This document shows positions 5,265 to 6,042 of a DNA stretch of 6,042 nucleotides, piece by piece. This DNA comes from Bacillota bacterium (lineage in GTDB: Bacteria > Bacillota > Clostridia > Oscillospirales > QAMX01). A program made the translations under genes and the position numbers. The notes beneath the pieces are model-generated. The model was not told the DNA's origin. It saw only the letters and a program-made list of their open reading frames with translations, and did no database searches. Location: assembly GCA_029778935.1 (NCBI GenBank), contig JAKPBM010000155.1, positions 1 through 6,042 of the forward strand, read 5' to 3'. Position 1 is the first letter of the stretch. Each line of letters starts with the position of its first letter.

Positions 5265-6042
5265 TTTGATTTTTCTGCACTCTATGTAGTACCGCTTGTC
5301 CTCCGCGTGGCCCATGGAGAAGGTTTTCCGCGGCAAAACGCCTTCCTTCTGCACCGTGGGCAGCAGCGCGTCCACCTCCACCGTGGGGAGCAGGAAGGAA
5401 GCGCAGTTGGGCCGCCGGCCAAGGCTTTTCGCCACCTCGTCGCCGTGGACGTAGTCGATCTGCCCCGGGTTCTGCGCCAGAAACTCGTCCAAAGCGTTCT
5501 GCAAGGCCCCCACCGCCAGCAGCGCGCCGTTGGCCGCCAGGCACAAAGGCGTCTCCCCTTCCGCCGTGACCATGGTCACACGGCAGTCGTCGCCGCATTT
5601 TTTCATAAGAAACGCCCGCAGCGTTTCCACGTCCACGTCGAACAGCACCCTGTGAATCGGCTCGAAGGCAAGGGACGGGTCCCGCAGGCTGCAAAGCTCC
5701 GCCAGGGCGTAGCGGGCGGGGTGGTGTTTGGCCGCGTCGCCGATTTGGGCCTTCAGATTTTCGTAGCAGGCCTTCGCCGTGGCCAGAGAGTGGTTGCCGT
5801 CGCCCACCGCCACCAAAATATCCCCCTCGCCGCCTAAAGACCCGACGGCCCGGGCAATTTTTTCCGCCGCCTGGGCATCGAGCAGCCGCCCGCGGACATA
5901 CCCGCCGCCCATCATCAGCTCGCTTTCATACAGCACTTCGCCGGCTTCGGCTTTTGCCAGTTCCAGCACGGGCGTTTTCGCATCGTCCACCAGCAGCAGG
6001 ATGTGGGGCATCTCTAACGCCGCCTTCTCCCGGATGGCGATT
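5262..6042 (-). CDS. DUF1015 family protein, C-terminal part
   Basis: Only the last 260 residues are in the window; the frame is open to the right edge (it enters as IAIREKAALEMPHILLLVDD), so the ATG at 6011 is internal and not the start. The family (COG4198, DUF1015) is widespread, conserved and of unproven biochemical role; in clostridia I recall members often sitting near serine biosynthesis genes such as serA and serC, which cannot be checked here. Seen in the sequence: the Pro-His-Ile-hydrophobic-Asp-Asp motif near the left end of the fragment; the family hallmark VAVGDGNHSLATAKACYE (Asp-Gly-Asn-His) in the middle; HPARYALAELCSLRDPSLAFEPIHRVLF, matching the conserved Ala-Arg-Tyr and Pro-His/Ile-His-Arg region; YVHGDEVAKSL; and the C-terminal KTFSMGHAEDKRYYIE typical of the family. 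It ends just before a terminator and converges on the orphan gene. Family assignment is firm; function is not known. Confidence 0.9.
   Translation of the reverse strand, partial: IAIREKAALEMPHILLLVDDAKTPVLELAKAEAGEVLYESELMMGGGYVRGRLLDAQAAEKIARAVGSLGGEGDILVAVGDGNHSLATAKACYENLKAQIGDAAKHHPARYALAELCSLRDPSLAFEPIHRVLFDVDVETLRAFLMKKCGDDCRVTMVTAEGETPLCLAANGALLAVGALQNALDEFLAQNPGQIDYVHGDEVAKSLGRRPNCASFLLPTVEVDALLPTVQKEGVLPRKTFSMGHAEDKRYYIECRKIK

Noticed and set aside
5188..5694. A 168-codon minus-strand frame across the end of the DUF1015 gene
   Set aside because: It reads the DUF1015 gene in another frame and passes through the terminator; its composition is unlike a real protein.

Overview
This 6,042-base window comes from a bacterial chromosome. 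It is most likely a GC-rich member of the Bacillota (class Clostridia or a close relative). The grounds are the comEC-holA gene order, a Toprim/DUF4093 protein of the RNase M5 type, a DUF1015 protein of the clostridial type, strong AGGAGG-like ribosome binding sites and Rho-independent terminators. I do not assign a genus. There are no rRNA or tRNA genes, no CRISPR array, no insertion sequence and no phage gene.

From right to left on the minus strand, bases 4326 to 1 hold a tight four-gene cluster: comEC (DNA uptake channel), holA (DNA polymerase III delta, the clamp-loader subunit), a Toprim-DUF4093 protein related to ribonuclease M5, and the start of an AEC-family membrane transporter that runs off the left edge. 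The gaps are 13 and 8 bases, followed by an 11-base overlap, so the cluster is almost certainly one operon. The comEC-holA pair is ancient and widespread. In Bacillus subtilis the next gene is rpsT, whereas here it is the RNase M5-like gene.

Bases 4327-4570 separate comEC from a divergent plus-strand gene at 4571-5140, which encodes a 189-residue protein I do not recognise. This spacer holds a good extended -10 sigma-A-type promoter for the plus-strand gene and a strong hairpin in that gene's leader. On the comEC side it has several inverted repeats, one of which overlaps the comEC ribosome binding site. No comEC promoter is obvious.

Bases 5141-5261 are a convergent spacer with two terminator hairpins. 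The first serves the orphan gene and the second serves the minus-strand gene entering from the right. That gene, 5262 to the right edge, encodes the C-terminal 260 residues of a DUF1015-family protein.

The known genes are ordinary core or near-core genes. The least explained parts are the orphan gene with its structured leader, and the structured comEC leader. I found no convincing sign of a new multi-gene system.
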